DNA from: Byssochlamys sp. IMV 00236
Taxonomy: Eukaryota > Ascomycota > Eurotiomycetes > Eurotiales > Thermoascaceae
Length of the DNA: 64,000 bases
Assembly (NCBI GenBank): GCA_001931875.2
Contig: MSJH02000792.1
Span: 522,734-586,733 of the forward strand
Direction: 5' to 3'
The notes under the pieces were generated by a model. The model was not told where the DNA came from, made no database searches, and worked only from the letters and a program-made list of their open reading frames with translations. The translations under genes were made by a program, and so were the position numbers. Below are positions 33,392 to 45,136 of the stretch, piece after piece (position 1 is the first letter of the stretch; every line of letters begins with the position of its first letter).

Positions 33392-36300
33392 ATGGCGGAC
33401 CTGGGGGCCCAGCAGGGCCGGAACTACCGGCCAAATCCTTATGGACATGCTTCATCCTTTCAGCGTGATGCCGCATTCACTGATATCTTCGGTGGCGCGC
33501 CACCACCTGGACGGTCCCAGACGATGACATCCCAGACACCGCAGTTTTCGCAGGATCGAGCACACACCATGTCCTCCCATGTGCCCCATCCCCAGATGCA
33601 GAGGGGTCCCGCACCGCCAGTGCGACAGATGCCAAATGGATATGGATATCCAACGACCAACGGGTATGCCCAGCCAAGGCAGCCCAACGGTCCGATGGCA
33701 CCTCAGTCTCCTTCACAGGGTATGCCACCACCTTTCTCGGGACGTTCTGCATGGCCACAGCCCCAACGAATGGATTCAAGACCTGGCCAGGTATCCCAAT
33801 ATCCGAATCCGATGCAATCGGCGCGAGGGTACGCTCCTGGCCCCGCCCTGAACTCCGATCCTACGCGATCCAGCTCATTAGCAATGGCGAGAATGGGCGG
33901 TCCTCCGTTACACCAGCCGCAAACAAGTGGCTTCAATCACACGTCTGCAGTTTATTCTCGGCACAATATATATAACTCTACAGTGCCAAGGACCCCACAG
34001 GGCCGACCTGTTCCGGAGAGGCATGCAAATGAGCATACAATGTCCCTGAGTTCTTACAACGCTGATCGTGATCATGCACATACAACAATCACGGGAAGAG
34101 TAATTCCAAATCGGCGACCACCTTCAGGTCCAGAACCTGCCCCGCCAATTGCCAATGAGAAAGACAGCTACAACAGCCAGGATAGGGAACCAGGGGCACG
34201 ACGTCCCAGTGAGGCTTCGTTGAGCTCGAGAACGATGTCTATGGCGTCTACCATCATTCCGGATCGAACTATGAGCATGCAAAGCACCAGAATGCAGAAA
34301 TCCGGAAGCCAACAGACTGCTGTCAACTTTCCACCTCGGCCCCGAGCGCCTTTGGTCTACCCCGCTTTGCTTTCTCGCGTGGCTGATGTGTTCCGTGAGA
34401 GGGTACCTGTAGGGTTGCGCCAGAAGAACGGTCTGTCTTATCAGAATGCGTTCTCTGGTATAGAGGCTGTCGATACGATCTCGTATATCATTAAGACTAC
34501 CGATAGAAACCTCGCCCTTCTTCTGGGGCGTGCGCTCGATGCCCAGAAGTTCTTCCACGATGTTACATATGATCATCGCCTCCGAGACGCCCCCGGTGAG
34601 ATCTACCAGTTTAGGGAGACCATGGGAGAAGAGGCACCTAGCTCTGATGTCAACGGTGTATTTACCCTGCTGACCGAGTGCTATTCGCCTACTTGCACGC
34701 GTGATAATTTGTGCTATTCGATCGCTTGTCCACGGCGACTTGAACAGCAGGCCCGGCTCAACCTCAAGCCGCAGCCTGGTCTCCGGTCGTCAGCTTCCAA
34801 AGGAAGTCTCCACGACAATGACGATAATGATGACCAGAAACTCTGGATCAATATGGTTCCGAAAGAAGTGTCCGACAGTATCGATGACAGGGAGAAGAAA
34901 CGGCAGGAGATTATCTTCGAGATCATGTATACAGAGCGCGACTTCGTCAAGGATCTTGAATATTTGCGGGATTTCTGGATGAGACCCTTACGCTCTGCGG
35001 GTAACACGACACTTTCGCCCATTCCTGAGCACCGACGAGAGAAATTTATCCGCACAGTCTTTGGGAACTGCTTGGAGGTCCTCAAAGTTAACTCAGGACT
35101 CTGCGAAGCCCTCAATGCGAGACAGAAGGAAAGCCATGTCGTTAAGGCTGTCGGGGACATTTTTCTTCAGCATGTTCCTCGCTTTGATCCGTTCATAAAG
35201 TACGGTGCGAATCAGCTGTATGGAAAGTACGAGTTCGAGAAAGAAAAGGCCTCGAACCCAGCCTTTGCGCGCTTCGTTGAGGAAACCGAACGTCTAAAGG
35301 AGTCTCGAAAGCTAGAACTGAATGGATATTTGACCAAACCTACAACCCGTTTGGCGCGATATCCTCTTCTGCTTGAAAACGTACTGAAGTACACTGCAGA
35401 CGATAGCCCGGATAAGCAGGACATTCCGAAAGCAATAGGTATCATCAAGGATTTCCTGTCCAAGGTCAATGCGGAGAGTGGTAAAGCCGAGAACCATTTC
35501 AACCTGGTTCAGCTCAACTCGGCACTGAAATTTGCACCTGGCGACTATGTCGATCTCAAGCTCACAGAAGAAAACCGCCAGTTGCTCACGAAGATGGCAT
35601 TTAAGAAGAGTCCAACTGATAGTTCCGAGGTCACTGCATATCTCTTCGATCATGCGGTACTGCTCGTTCGAATAAAGGTTGTCAATAAGCGTGAGGAGTA
35701 CAGGGTTTATAAGAAGCCAATTCCGCTGGAGCTCCTCGTCATTACACAGATGGACGAGGTGATCCCAAGACTGGGCATTGCCAAGCGGCCTTCTTCGAGT
35801 CTTATCGGCAACAAAGCTGTGAACAATCCTCCCTCCTCGAGGGACGGCTTGCCGATTACTTTCAGGCATCTTGGGAAAGGTGGCTATGATCAGACGCTTT
35901 ACGCTACGTCACAGACGCAGCGACAGAAGTTTATTGAGATGGTGGAACAGCAACAAAGGAAACTGCGCGAACGGAATAGCAACTTCTATTCAAAGTCTAT
36001 ACTTTGCCAGAACTTCTTCACTGCTGTGAATCGGGTAAACTGTCTTGTACCGATTGACGGTGGCCGCAAACTGGTTTATGGTACCGACAGCGGTATCTAC
36101 CTGTCAGATCGATGGCCAAAGGACAAGAATGCAAAGCCAAGGCGGGTCTTGGATGCCAGTGGAGTTACGCAAATAGACACTCTCGAGGAGTATCAGCTTC
36201 TTCTTGTACTTTCGAACAAGACGCTCAGTTCCTACCCTATGGAGGCCTTGGAGGTGACGGAAGGGCAGAACCCCCTCGCCCGACGACCGAAGAAGATCCA

Positions 36301-37120
36301 AGGACATGCCAACTTCTTCAAAGCTGGTATTGGTCTCGGTCGCCACCTTGTTTGCTCTGTGAAGACCTCAGCACTATCGACAACAATAAAGGTCTTTGAG
36401 CCAATGGACAACCTCGCCAAGGGTAAGAAGAAGCCAGCTCTGAGTAAGATGTTCCAAGGTGGACAGGACACATTGAAGCCTTTTAAGGTCAGTATAAGAA
36501 AGCATTGTCGTATAGTATAAATCATATGGCTGACACAATATAGGAATATTACATCCCAGCGGAATCGTCTTCTGTCCACTTCCTCCGATCTACCCTGTGT
36601 GTGGGCTGCGCTCGTGGCTTTGAGGTTGTCAGCCTTGAGACTACCGAGAGTCAGTCGCTGCTCGATCAAGCTGACACTTCTCTTGACTTTGTCGCCCGCA
36701 AAGAAAATGTTAAGCCCATCCATATCGAGAGAATGAACGGCGAGTTCCTTCTCAACTATAGTGACTTCTCCTTCTTTGTCAACCGGAATGGATGGCGTGC
36801 ACGTCCAGACTGGAGGATCTCCTGGGAAGGAAATCCTAACGCTTTTGCGCTTTCGTATCCTTATATCCTTGCTTTTGAGCCGAACTTTATCGAAATCAGA
36901 CATATCGAGACCAGTGAGCTTATTCACATAATGACTGGGCGGAACATTCGAATGTTGCATTCATCGACGAGAGAGGTACGTTCCTAGATTTGTTCTTTGT
37001 TCCAAAACCGATCACAGATGTGCTAATATTCTGATCTTCCAGATTTTGTATGCCTATGAAGATGAAGCGGGCGAAGATGTGGTTGCAAGTCTGGACTTCT
37101 GGAATAAGCCGCAGCACTGA
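33392..37120 (+). CDS. rom2: Rom2-type Rho1 guanine nucleotide exchange factor
   Basis: Exons 33392-36487, 36544-36975 and 37043-37120 encode 1201 residues. Domains in order: a disordered Pro/Gln/Ser-rich N-terminus (1-315); a DEP domain (about 325-410, from PLVYPALLSRVADVFRERV); the RhoGEF (DH) domain (about 505-700, KKRQEIIFEIMYTERDFVKD through RLARYPLLLENVLKYT); a PH domain (about 715-870); and a citron-homology (CNH) domain (about 880-1195). This is the layout of Rom1/Rom2, which activates Rho1 at the tip and under cell-wall stress, upstream of glucan synthase and the Pkc1 pathway. Introns lie in the CNH part with GTCAGT and GTACGT donors. Length equals the A. fumigatus protein within a few residues. 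Confidence 0.95.
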
Positions 37121-39455
37121 GCCTCGAGAACGGAAGAGACGAGAGATGGATGCCTCTAATCTCAGCTGCCCTGTTCAGCTCTGAAGTAGCCTCTTGTCGG
37201 GTAACTCCCCTTTCAATTCTGCGATGCTGGTCACGGTTTCTCTTCGAGAACAGCTGTCTTTAGCAATTTTTTAATAATCTCCTTTACCGATCTCGTTCTA
37301 GGCCAGCGGTGTCCCCCTTCTTCGTCTCTTGTTCGTGTGTACACTGAAAGCGGAAATGTCGTGTATTCATTTCTTTATGCGACTTGTCATTTTCGCTGCC
37401 ATATTCTTGGTTGCCTGGTCATATTTCTCTCGCCTCCTTTTCTCTTTTTATCTTTTATCTATCCATACTACTGATCTCAGAGAACAGTACTCACTTATCC
37501 CCCAATACCCAAGATATTTCAGGGAAATCCTACGGCGCTGATATGCTCTCGCGAGTGCCCCAGTGCATTTGTTTATTAGTGGTTTTGTCTTTTCTCTTCC
37601 TCTTGTCTCTGGTTGAAATTTTTCCATTTTTCTTTCTCTATTCATCTTCCTCCTTGGACAAACACCGAGATGACTTGAATGTAAACAAGTGCGCTTTTTT
37701 TTTTCTGTTCTATTGAGCCTATTTTCTTTCCTCTCCGTACGTACATTTAGAATATGTGTCTGTATCCGTCGTGTCTGAAATTGTTGCAATCTATAGGCCT
37801 TATGTTCGATTGGTTGCTTCCTTCGTAAACTCATAAGGTAGCTATCGCTGGCACCTTGGAATTCCCTTTATCAAGGGATAAACATTCAAGAGGCAACAGT
37901 CAATAAAAACTCTTCAGATAAGAAATATTCATATTCCATACTTTTCATTCTCAGCGTCCCCTTAGCGCCGCAACAGTCACTTTTCTCCCACGCCCAAGGA
38001 GAATTACATCGTTGGTGGGGTGTGATCTCACTTACATCTTCCAGGGGTGCATTTTAGTCAAAATACTATAACTATCAGTAAGTCCCGTTGATAACTACAG
38101 TAGTTTAGGTATCCAGGGCATATTAGAGGAACTAGATATAAATAGGTAAGAGAATCTGCCATCTATTTCTGTCAGTAGTTACCTAGCTTTCTAGTGTTTT
38201 ATTCTAATTTTTGTATTATACCGCTAACGTGATTTCGTAGTGAGAAAGAGCTACTAAAATGTTCATTTATTATGATATAATATATAGCTAACTAGATAAC
38301 TATCGCCTATACTTTTGAGATTTATTATCAGTTACGCCTACTTAACTTGTTAGGGTTCGTCGAATCTCACCTATTGTCGTCTTGTTGATTGTGGGGTGGG
38401 TTATTGTTTTTCGTCTGATCTTCTTCTCCCACATGGATGTGAATCAAGAAAGATAAGAGGTTAATTGAACTCCTTCTCTATGTTCCTTTTCGCTAGGTGG
38501 TGGAGAATATTTGCTCTCTTGTTCTGATAAATATTTAGGGATATGTATAAGATGGACGGCCGGATGTCACTGATATATATCGCGAGGTACGCGGTAAGTT
38601 GCCGACTCCAACGGTAATAGAAACTACGGATTTGAAGCACGGAATGTGAAAAGGTTCTCAGCTTCTGACTATTTGAGGCCACTACGACGTCTTGGTCAAC
38701 TGGAAACCCTCACTAGATGCCTTCTACTAATACGATGATACACAGATACACTAGCAGGGATCCTCTGCAAAGGACATCAAAAGCACTGGCACATACTAGA
38801 TCAATGCTTTTTCTTCCTCGATTTAATAAAATCAGCTATCTTCAACAGGGATGGGAAGACATGAGATAGGGCATGAAGAACGAGAACACAAAGAGCTTCG
38901 AAGAAAAGGGAATCTTGCTGCGCTGCAAAGGTGAGATCGGGGATGGAGAATAGTTCGACGCGTCAAAAAGCCTCGAATAGTGGCGCGTACCGAAAGAGAG
39001 GGAAGAAAAAGCGAAGAAAACGGATTAGGAAAATTGTCTTGGGTTCCGTCCGGAGGCGTTTGTGTCAAGGATTAAAAATCATGCTATCTCCAGCCCGAAT
39101 TTGTTACCACCCGGGTGCATCGAAAATGATAAGATCTCTCGGGGTTTAAAAAGGACACACACGTAAAAAAGAAAAGAAAAAAAGAAGAAAGGAGAGTCAA
39201 GAGAGAAACAGGCACAACTCGTCATCTTCTGAATCTGACCCCTCTTCTCCCCGATGGAAAAGGTAGATGCAGACATCGATGCCGGAGCTTCCCCTCTTCT
39301 CCCTTTTAGAATGCTGTCAAGCGCCATAATACCATTCTCACGCCTTATCCGCTTCCTCGATAAGAGGGGCTGCGCAATTACAGCACGTAGAGCATTGACG
39401 GTATCGAACCACAGGATCGGTTCCCGCTCCTGGCGCCACTCCTTCGGGGTATTAT
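37121..39455. other. Convergent intergenic stretch, 2.3 kb
   Basis: Lies between the ends of rom2 and aspA. The left 700 bases are pyrimidine-rich, probably rom2 3' UTR. A strongly AT-rich block at about 38040-38400 looks like decayed repeat DNA. The right end is aspA 3' flank. No gene supported. Confidence 0.55.
38040..38400. repeat. AT-rich block, possible RIP-decayed repeat
   Basis: Composition shifts sharply to A/T with many TA steps compared with both sides, as in repeat-induced point mutation remnants. No terminal repeats, coding remnant or target duplication could be seen, so this is composition only. Confidence 0.3.
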
Positions 39456-40939
39456 CTACGCCTCTCCGTTGAGCTCCTCCGCCTGGCTTGCTTCGCGTGC
39501 CATACGGGCCTCGATCTCCCGCAGTTGGCTCTCGCGAGCCAGCAGCTCCTGTCGCTTCTCGTTGATCTCGCGCTGTACCTTGAGCTCGATCTCGCGGAGC
39601 TTCTCCTCCTCGCGGCGGAGCTGCTCCTCCTTCAGACGGACGGACTGGCTTGCCAGGTCTTCTGGGTTCATAGAAGAATCGGCACTGTCGATCATTGTTA
39701 GTGACTATGTTATTCTATGCTAGGGGATAGAGAAGAGAAGACATACCCTCCAGAAGTACCATCGACGCTCTTGCTGAGCTTCTCGGTACGGTAGTTTTCG
39801 TAGAGGAAGTCGTGAGTGATCTCCTTCAGATCTGCCAGGTGGCTGTGGAGCAGAGCGCTGCGGATGGCGAGGAAGTCAGAGTGTCGGGGGTTTTCCACCT
39901 CCACAACACCCCACGGATATTGTCTCGCTCTGACCTTCTTACCACCGATTTCCAGGATGTCCTCAGAACCGACGATGGCGAATGGCATCAATCCCCGCAG
40001 CTCAGCGTTCTCCTCCACGGTGTCTTCATCGTCCTCCTCAATGTCGTAGGGGAAGTTGTAGACGGGGATGCGGTAGTGCTCGATGTCTTCCATAACTAGC
40101 TTCTTCGATTCGGCCAGCTCAGCAGGGGTGAGCGAGTCTGCCTTGCCAATGACGGGGATAACGTTCACACGGGGTGACAGGCGCTTCATGAGCTCGATAT
40201 CCAGTTCGCGCAGACCGTGGCCGGTGGGGGTGATGAAGTACAGAAGGGCGTGCACTCGGTTGTCCCTGAAGCGGGGGTTACGCTTGATTCGTGATTCCTC
40301 GGCGAGAATGTCGTCGTATTGGCGCTCCAGGTATCCGACGATCTCTGAGAAGCTGTGTCCTGTTAGCCGCGGCGCCCCATGTCTACGAGCCTGTCCCTCA
40401 AGGTACCTCTCTTCGTTGTCAATCTGGTCCCCAAATCCGGGGGTGTCAACAATGGTTAGTGAGATGCGCGTGCCCTCCTCATCGAGCTCTAACTCTATCA
40501 GTGTGAATTAGTCCTAAATAAACCTGCGTGGCCGTCCGCGGTTACTCACCGACGGTGACGGGCTTGATACGGACGCCCTCCTCGATGTGAGCGTTGGCCG
40601 CATCATCCGCATCCTTGTGCTCGAGAACCTTCTTGCCGCAGAGCGTGTTGACAAAGGTCGTCCGTCCTGCGATACCGGGTCAATTGAGGATCGCGTGTTG
40701 CGTTGTGCGTGTCGGGATACGTACCAGTTCCGCTGGCACCACAGACCATCAGACAGAACTGAATTCCCTTCTTGACATTCTTCTTGCGACGGATCTTAAT
40801 CTGGGTGTCAGGACCGGTCAATACACAAAGTTGGGGACGAGATTGGGCATTTAGCTTGGGGAGAGGACGATAGAAATCTGGGGAATTCTCGTAGCAAGAC
40901 AGAAAGTCGCAATCATACCGCGTTCAGTGCCGACGACAT
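39456..40939 (-). CDS. aspA: Septin AspA (Cdc11 group)
   Basis: Six exons (reverse strand): 40919-40939, 40725-40800, 40550-40666, 40407-40494, 39747-40352 and 39456-39684, giving 378 residues. The GTPase domain follows a basic phosphoinositide-binding stretch (RRKKNVKKG): P-loop GASGTGRTTFVN, DTPGFGD and GKADSLT. The P-loop has Arg where most GTPases have Lys, as in yeast Cdc11. RNPRFRDNRVHALLYF then TPTGHGLRELDIELMKRL is the septin core, and the protein ends in a charged coiled coil (EEQLRREEEKLREIELKVQ). It builds the hetero-oligomeric septin filaments at hyphal tips and septa. The intron at 40353-40406 was recognised because reading through it would insert 18 foreign residues between DNEE and SFSEIVGYL. 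Confidence 0.94.
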
Positions 40940-41866
40940 GGTGGCTGGTACGGAAGGGGGAAACGGACGAGGTGCAGGGGCGAAATCAGCACGCAGGTCA
41001 AGGATGCAGAGACGAAGAAGAAGTGAAGGGGAGGAGGGAAAGCAGCAGAGGAAAAAGGGTTGCTTGGAGATGCTTCTCCTGACGGAACCTTTGAGGGGGG
41101 AAGCGTAGGGGGAAAGCAGCAGTGAGAGAGAGAGCGAGAGGCCGGCCGCCGTAGCGTCTGTTCAGTGTTTCCCCCTTTCCACGCTCGGGTCGAGATTCGG
41201 CCAATCACGCCGATCACCCGGCCAGGAACAGGACGAGCGATGGAATGTAAATGATTATGGAGTTGCTGTTCTTTTCTCCAGGTGATCAAACCACGCTCTA
41301 CAGATCATTTACTGATGATTTCTACAGGTGATGGTCCGGCTGTGCGAAGTATTCTCTGCCGTCCCCCGCGTGTCCTGTCCTCAACGGCCAGCAGCACGAG
41401 CGTCAGGGGGTGGATCGAAAGCCAGCAAGAAACAATAATAACTAGGTAACTAACTACTAACTACCTAGGTAACTAAACACGCTGGAGGGTCCAGAGCCGC
41501 GCAGCGATCCATGGATGCGACCGACACCTGAGGCAGGAAAAAAGGACTTCGTCGGCTGTTGTCATCGACCATCTGGGCCAGCTGGAACTACAATCACCTC
41601 ACGGCTGGGGTCATATTTCCAGTATAATTATAATCATTTCCATCTGGATCTTTTTGCCTAGTCGATCGCACGTGCCGGCTAGAGGCCGTTGTGTCTTTTC
41701 TGGTCTCCACTGCGCCCTGTTTTTGTTTATCGACGGACATACCTCTCCCAGTTACTAGTATTATTATTAGTAGCTCCGCATAACCACCCCATCGACCGAT
41801 CGATCGATCCATCCTGGGTTCTGGGAGCGCTCGCAGGAGACTATGTGAGAGGGCCATCCTCTCAAC
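40940..41866. promoter_or_regulatory. Divergent promoter, aspA and hsv2
   Basis: About 930 bases between divergent genes, with a GA-rich tract near 41126-41140 and the TACCTAGGTA palindrome inside a small repeat cluster. A reverse open frame of 121 codons overlaps the aspA leader and is not called. Confidence 0.5.
41441..41476. promoter_or_regulatory. TACCTAGGTA palindrome, copy 2, in short repeat
   Basis: The perfect palindrome is at 41462-41471. The neighbouring bases repeat CTAGGTAACTAA twice, making a compact cluster in a divergent promoter. Confidence 0.35.
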
Positions 41867-43249
41867 ATGAACACAAGACAGGTGATCGATGACTCGACCG
41901 GCCCCGTGTCGCTGTCGGTGGCCTTCAATAATGACAGTAGCTGCTTCTCCGTCGGGCTGGATACGGGTTTCTGCGGTAAGGTGCATTGCATGCTATGTAC
42001 ATACCGGATGCGGGTACTGATGTGAACGCCTGGACCAGTCTTCAATTCGGATCCCTGCGAACTGAAAGTCTCTCGAGGTGTGTATGTCCTTTTGGTGCAG
42101 AGTGCCAGAGCGGCTGGAGGAGGAGGCTGATGCCTTACAGACTTCAACGCGGGGATTGGGGTGGCGGAGATGCTGGGCCAGTCCAACTACCTGGCGATCG
42201 TCGGAGGAGGCAGACAGCCCAAGTTCCCTCAGAACAAGGTGCGCAATCCCGAGTTCTTTTTTTATTTCATTTTATAGTAAGCCGTTGCTGATCTTCGCGA
42301 AAGCTCGTTATCTGGGACGATGCAAAGCAGAAAGCCGTCATCACCCTTGAGTTCCGCACCTCCGTCCTCCAAGTCCGCCTCTCGAAATCGCGCATCATCG
42401 TCGTCTTGCTGAACAGCATCCATGTTTTCGCATTCTCCAACCCACCGCAGAAACTGTCCGTCTTCGAGACATCAGATAATCCGTTAGGCCTGGCCTGTCT
42501 GGGCCAGAAGCTGCTAGCCTTCCCCGGCCGGTCGCCCGGACAGGTCCAGCTCGTCGAGCTGCAGACCGGCAATGTCAGCATTATACCTGCACACAGCTCC
42601 CCACTACGAGCTATGAATTTGAGCCCAGATGGGGAGATACTGGCGACAGCGAGTGAAGCGGTAAGATTCGTTGTACGTTCTTGTCATGTGACATCATCAC
42701 TTACCTCAGTGTGTATAGGGTACATTGATACGGGTATTTTCTACGAGCAACTGCACGAAGATCGCAGAGCTACGACGAGGCGTGGATCATGCGATCATCT
42801 TCTCTCTTGCAATTTCGCCATCTAACACGCTACTGGCAGTCACCTCCGATAAGTCTACTCTTCATATCTTTGACCTTCCGCATCCGCGGCAGCTGTCTAG
42901 GCGCAGCCAGTCTCCGTCATCTCCTTCCGAGGACGGAGGAAATCTAAAATGGGGCATCCTGGGGAAGATCCCGCTGCTGCCCAGAGTCTTCTCGGACATC
43001 TATTCTTTCACAAGCGCGCATTTTGAAATTGGAGACGAGGCTCCACCAGGTTCCCATTATGTCCCGCCTCTGGGGACATCGTTCGGTTTGCTCAACAAGG
43101 GCATGATTGGCTGGACGAATGATCATACCATCTTAGTTATCGGCGCAGGGAGAGAAGGACGATGGGAGAAGTTCATCCTCCAAGAAGGGGAAGATGGCAA
43201 GCGATACTGTACCAGGGAGGGCTGGAAACGATATCTGGGCGGCGGCTGA
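41867..43249 (+). CDS. hsv2: PROPPIN WD-repeat protein, Hsv2 type
   Basis: Exons 41867-41975, 42039-42077, 42141-42238, 42304-42660 and 42719-43249 encode 377 residues. It is a seven-bladed WD propeller of the Atg18/Atg21/Hsv2 family, which bind PI3P and PI(3,5)P2 on endosomes and the vacuole and act in selective autophagy. Visible signs are [41 protein letters not shown], the [21 protein letters not shown] blade and the lipid-binding Arg pair in ELRRGVDHA (L/FRRG motif). Lack of the extra loops of Atg18 and the short length point to Hsv2. All five exons keep phase; introns have GTAAGG, GTGTGT, GTGCGC and GTAAGA donors. Confidence 0.9.
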
Positions 43250-43649
43250 GGCCATTCTTTGGATGGAAATATTGGTATTTGAAGTGTCTATCTAAAGTAG
43301 GCCTTCTCTTATACTGCAACCCCCGAGTCTGCGTCCAGGAAGGGACTCCTGCAAAACCCGCTCGACGAAGTGGGAGCGGAGTCGAGGACCGAAATTCGAG
43401 CCGACGGGGCTCTGGCCATGACATGTGCAGGGAGACATAGCAGGCAGGCTACCTGGCTAACCGACTGCTTGCTTGCTACCGAATAAGTCTCTAACGATGC
43501 CATTGGTCGGATGGGATCTGCCAAAAAGGGCACCTTGGTTGTTGACCTGGTTTTGGGAGCTGAGAGTCATGTTCCGCTTGCCGATAAGCAAGCAAATAAT
43601 GTAGCGATGATTAGATCGTAGGTATAATATTTGGAAACAGACAGATTGA
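43250..43649. other. Convergent 3' flank, hsv2 and ist3
   Basis: 400 bases between gene ends; no feature recognised. Confidence 0.55.
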
Positions 43650-44615
43650 TCATCTATCATCATCCCTACTGTCACGACGGCGTCGACGATCCACAGACTG
43701 CGACCTTGTTCGTGATCTCTCCCGGCGGGATCTCAGTTCGGGGGTACGGGACTCGTCTCTATATCTGCGAGACCTCCTGTCCCGGGACTCTGATCTGTTC
43801 CTGTGCGAAATTCGCTCTCTACCAGGGGACCTGTCTTCGCTTCGTCTGCGTCGGTGGCGATGGCGGTGTCGGTGAGAACGTTCACGACTGTCGCCTCGGT
43901 GTCGCGACGACTTCTTCGTTTCACTCTTTAGCTTTTCCAATGCTCGCGCAACCTCCTCTTTCTTCTCTTCAATCAGGAACTCCTTCATGGGGTCTTCCTC
44001 ATCGTGGTTAACTATCAGCTCTTGCAGCTCCCGCTCTTCCTTCAGTAATGGACGTCTGCGCTCTCCTTCATCATCGCTCGTCCGTCGTTTCTTCCTTCTG
44101 CGTTCATCGTCCGTATCATCATCTCTACCAGCTGGAACACGATCTCCCATGATTTTCGCTACATTATCTTCGTCGCCTTCTTCCTCGCGTCTCTTGTAAC
44201 GGACATGATCCACCCGCAGCAGTCGTCCCATGACGGTTGCACCGCCCAGGTTATCCACTGCAAGATCAGTACTGCGCTGGTCTTCGTACTTGAGAAACGC
44301 GAAGCCTTTACTCTTTCCGGTCTCTTTGTCTCGGACGAGGTTGATATGGACGGGTTCGCCGTACTGCGAAAAGATGGTGATAATGTCACCCTCTGACAAG
44401 TCATACGGGAGACCGCCGATGTAGATGTAAGCGGTGTCGCGATAATCGGCATGCCATGATGCTTCTGGAGGTCTGTAGCATCAGACAGGGTCAGTACAAT
44501 GCGTATTGAGGCAGGCTTATCGAACTCGATTGCGGCTGCAAGGCGGGGATTGTACTCACACTGCGTTCTCGAGTTCGCGCTTATTAAGCGCCTGTACCTG
44601 GCGTATGGCGTTCAT
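43650..44615 (-). CDS. ist3: Ist3/Snu17, RES complex splicing factor
   Basis: Exons 44560-44615 and 43650-44472 (reverse strand) encode 292 residues. The N-terminus ([19 protein letters not shown] then [19 protein letters not shown]) and one RRM are diagnostic: RNP2 [16 protein letters not shown] and RNP1 [12 protein letters not shown]. The protein is the U2 snRNP-associated RES subunit needed for efficient splicing and nuclear retention of pre-mRNA (human RBMX2). The C-terminal half is charged and ends in a long Arg/Ser/His-rich (RS-like) tail, a feature of filamentous fungal and animal members that yeast Ist3 lacks. The donor is GTGAGT after GCAGT; the acceptor CTACAG restores Val-Pro-Pro. 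Confidence 0.93.
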
Positions 44616-45136
44616 GCTTGTTTCTGGAGCTGCAGCGCGCCCCGAAACAGTAGAGAAGCTGGAAACAGCAGCTCGCAATCTGGGGTGACTGTGAGGTTGT
44701 GGCTTTTGTTCACCTGTTGAGCGCGAAAGCTCCCGCCGCAAGGAATAACCGGAGTCTAGCTTCTGAATCCGCCGACCATCAATGGCGGCTCGCGAGGTCC
44801 CACCGTAACCTTGTCAGGCTGGCGTTCCGGACGGAGAATACATCGTGTTTACATGCTCGCTCTTGAAAGGAGCCCGTCACTACCAGCGGAAATATCAGCA
44901 CTCGTGGGACTTTGGACATAATCTGATATCGTCTTTATCCTGGTTTCCCCTGACCGCCGTTGGATCAGATATAAGCTCTGCTCCCCGACCATCCGCGGCC
45001 TCCCCTGATTCCGCTCTGCTCACACCTACCCCATTTCCCCCGACCGAGCTCGTTCTCCGATCGACGCGTGCACGACGTGTCAGGCTTGTTAAGGCATTTC
45101 TTCAAGGATCTAGGAATGGTCTGAGCGGGATTTGAG
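44616..45136. promoter_or_regulatory. Divergent promoter, ist3 and dynein LIC
   Basis: About 520 bases between divergent start codons. No gene; short forward frames here have no domain. Confidence 0.55.

Noticed and set aside
32581..33468. Forward open frame of 295 codons between vma3 and rom2
   Set aside because: It overlaps the rom2 start in another frame, has no recognised domain and lies in a divergent promoter.
35312..35869. Reverse frame of 185 codons inside rom2
   Set aside because: Lies opposite the DH/PH region of rom2, which has family-level conservation; no domain of its own.
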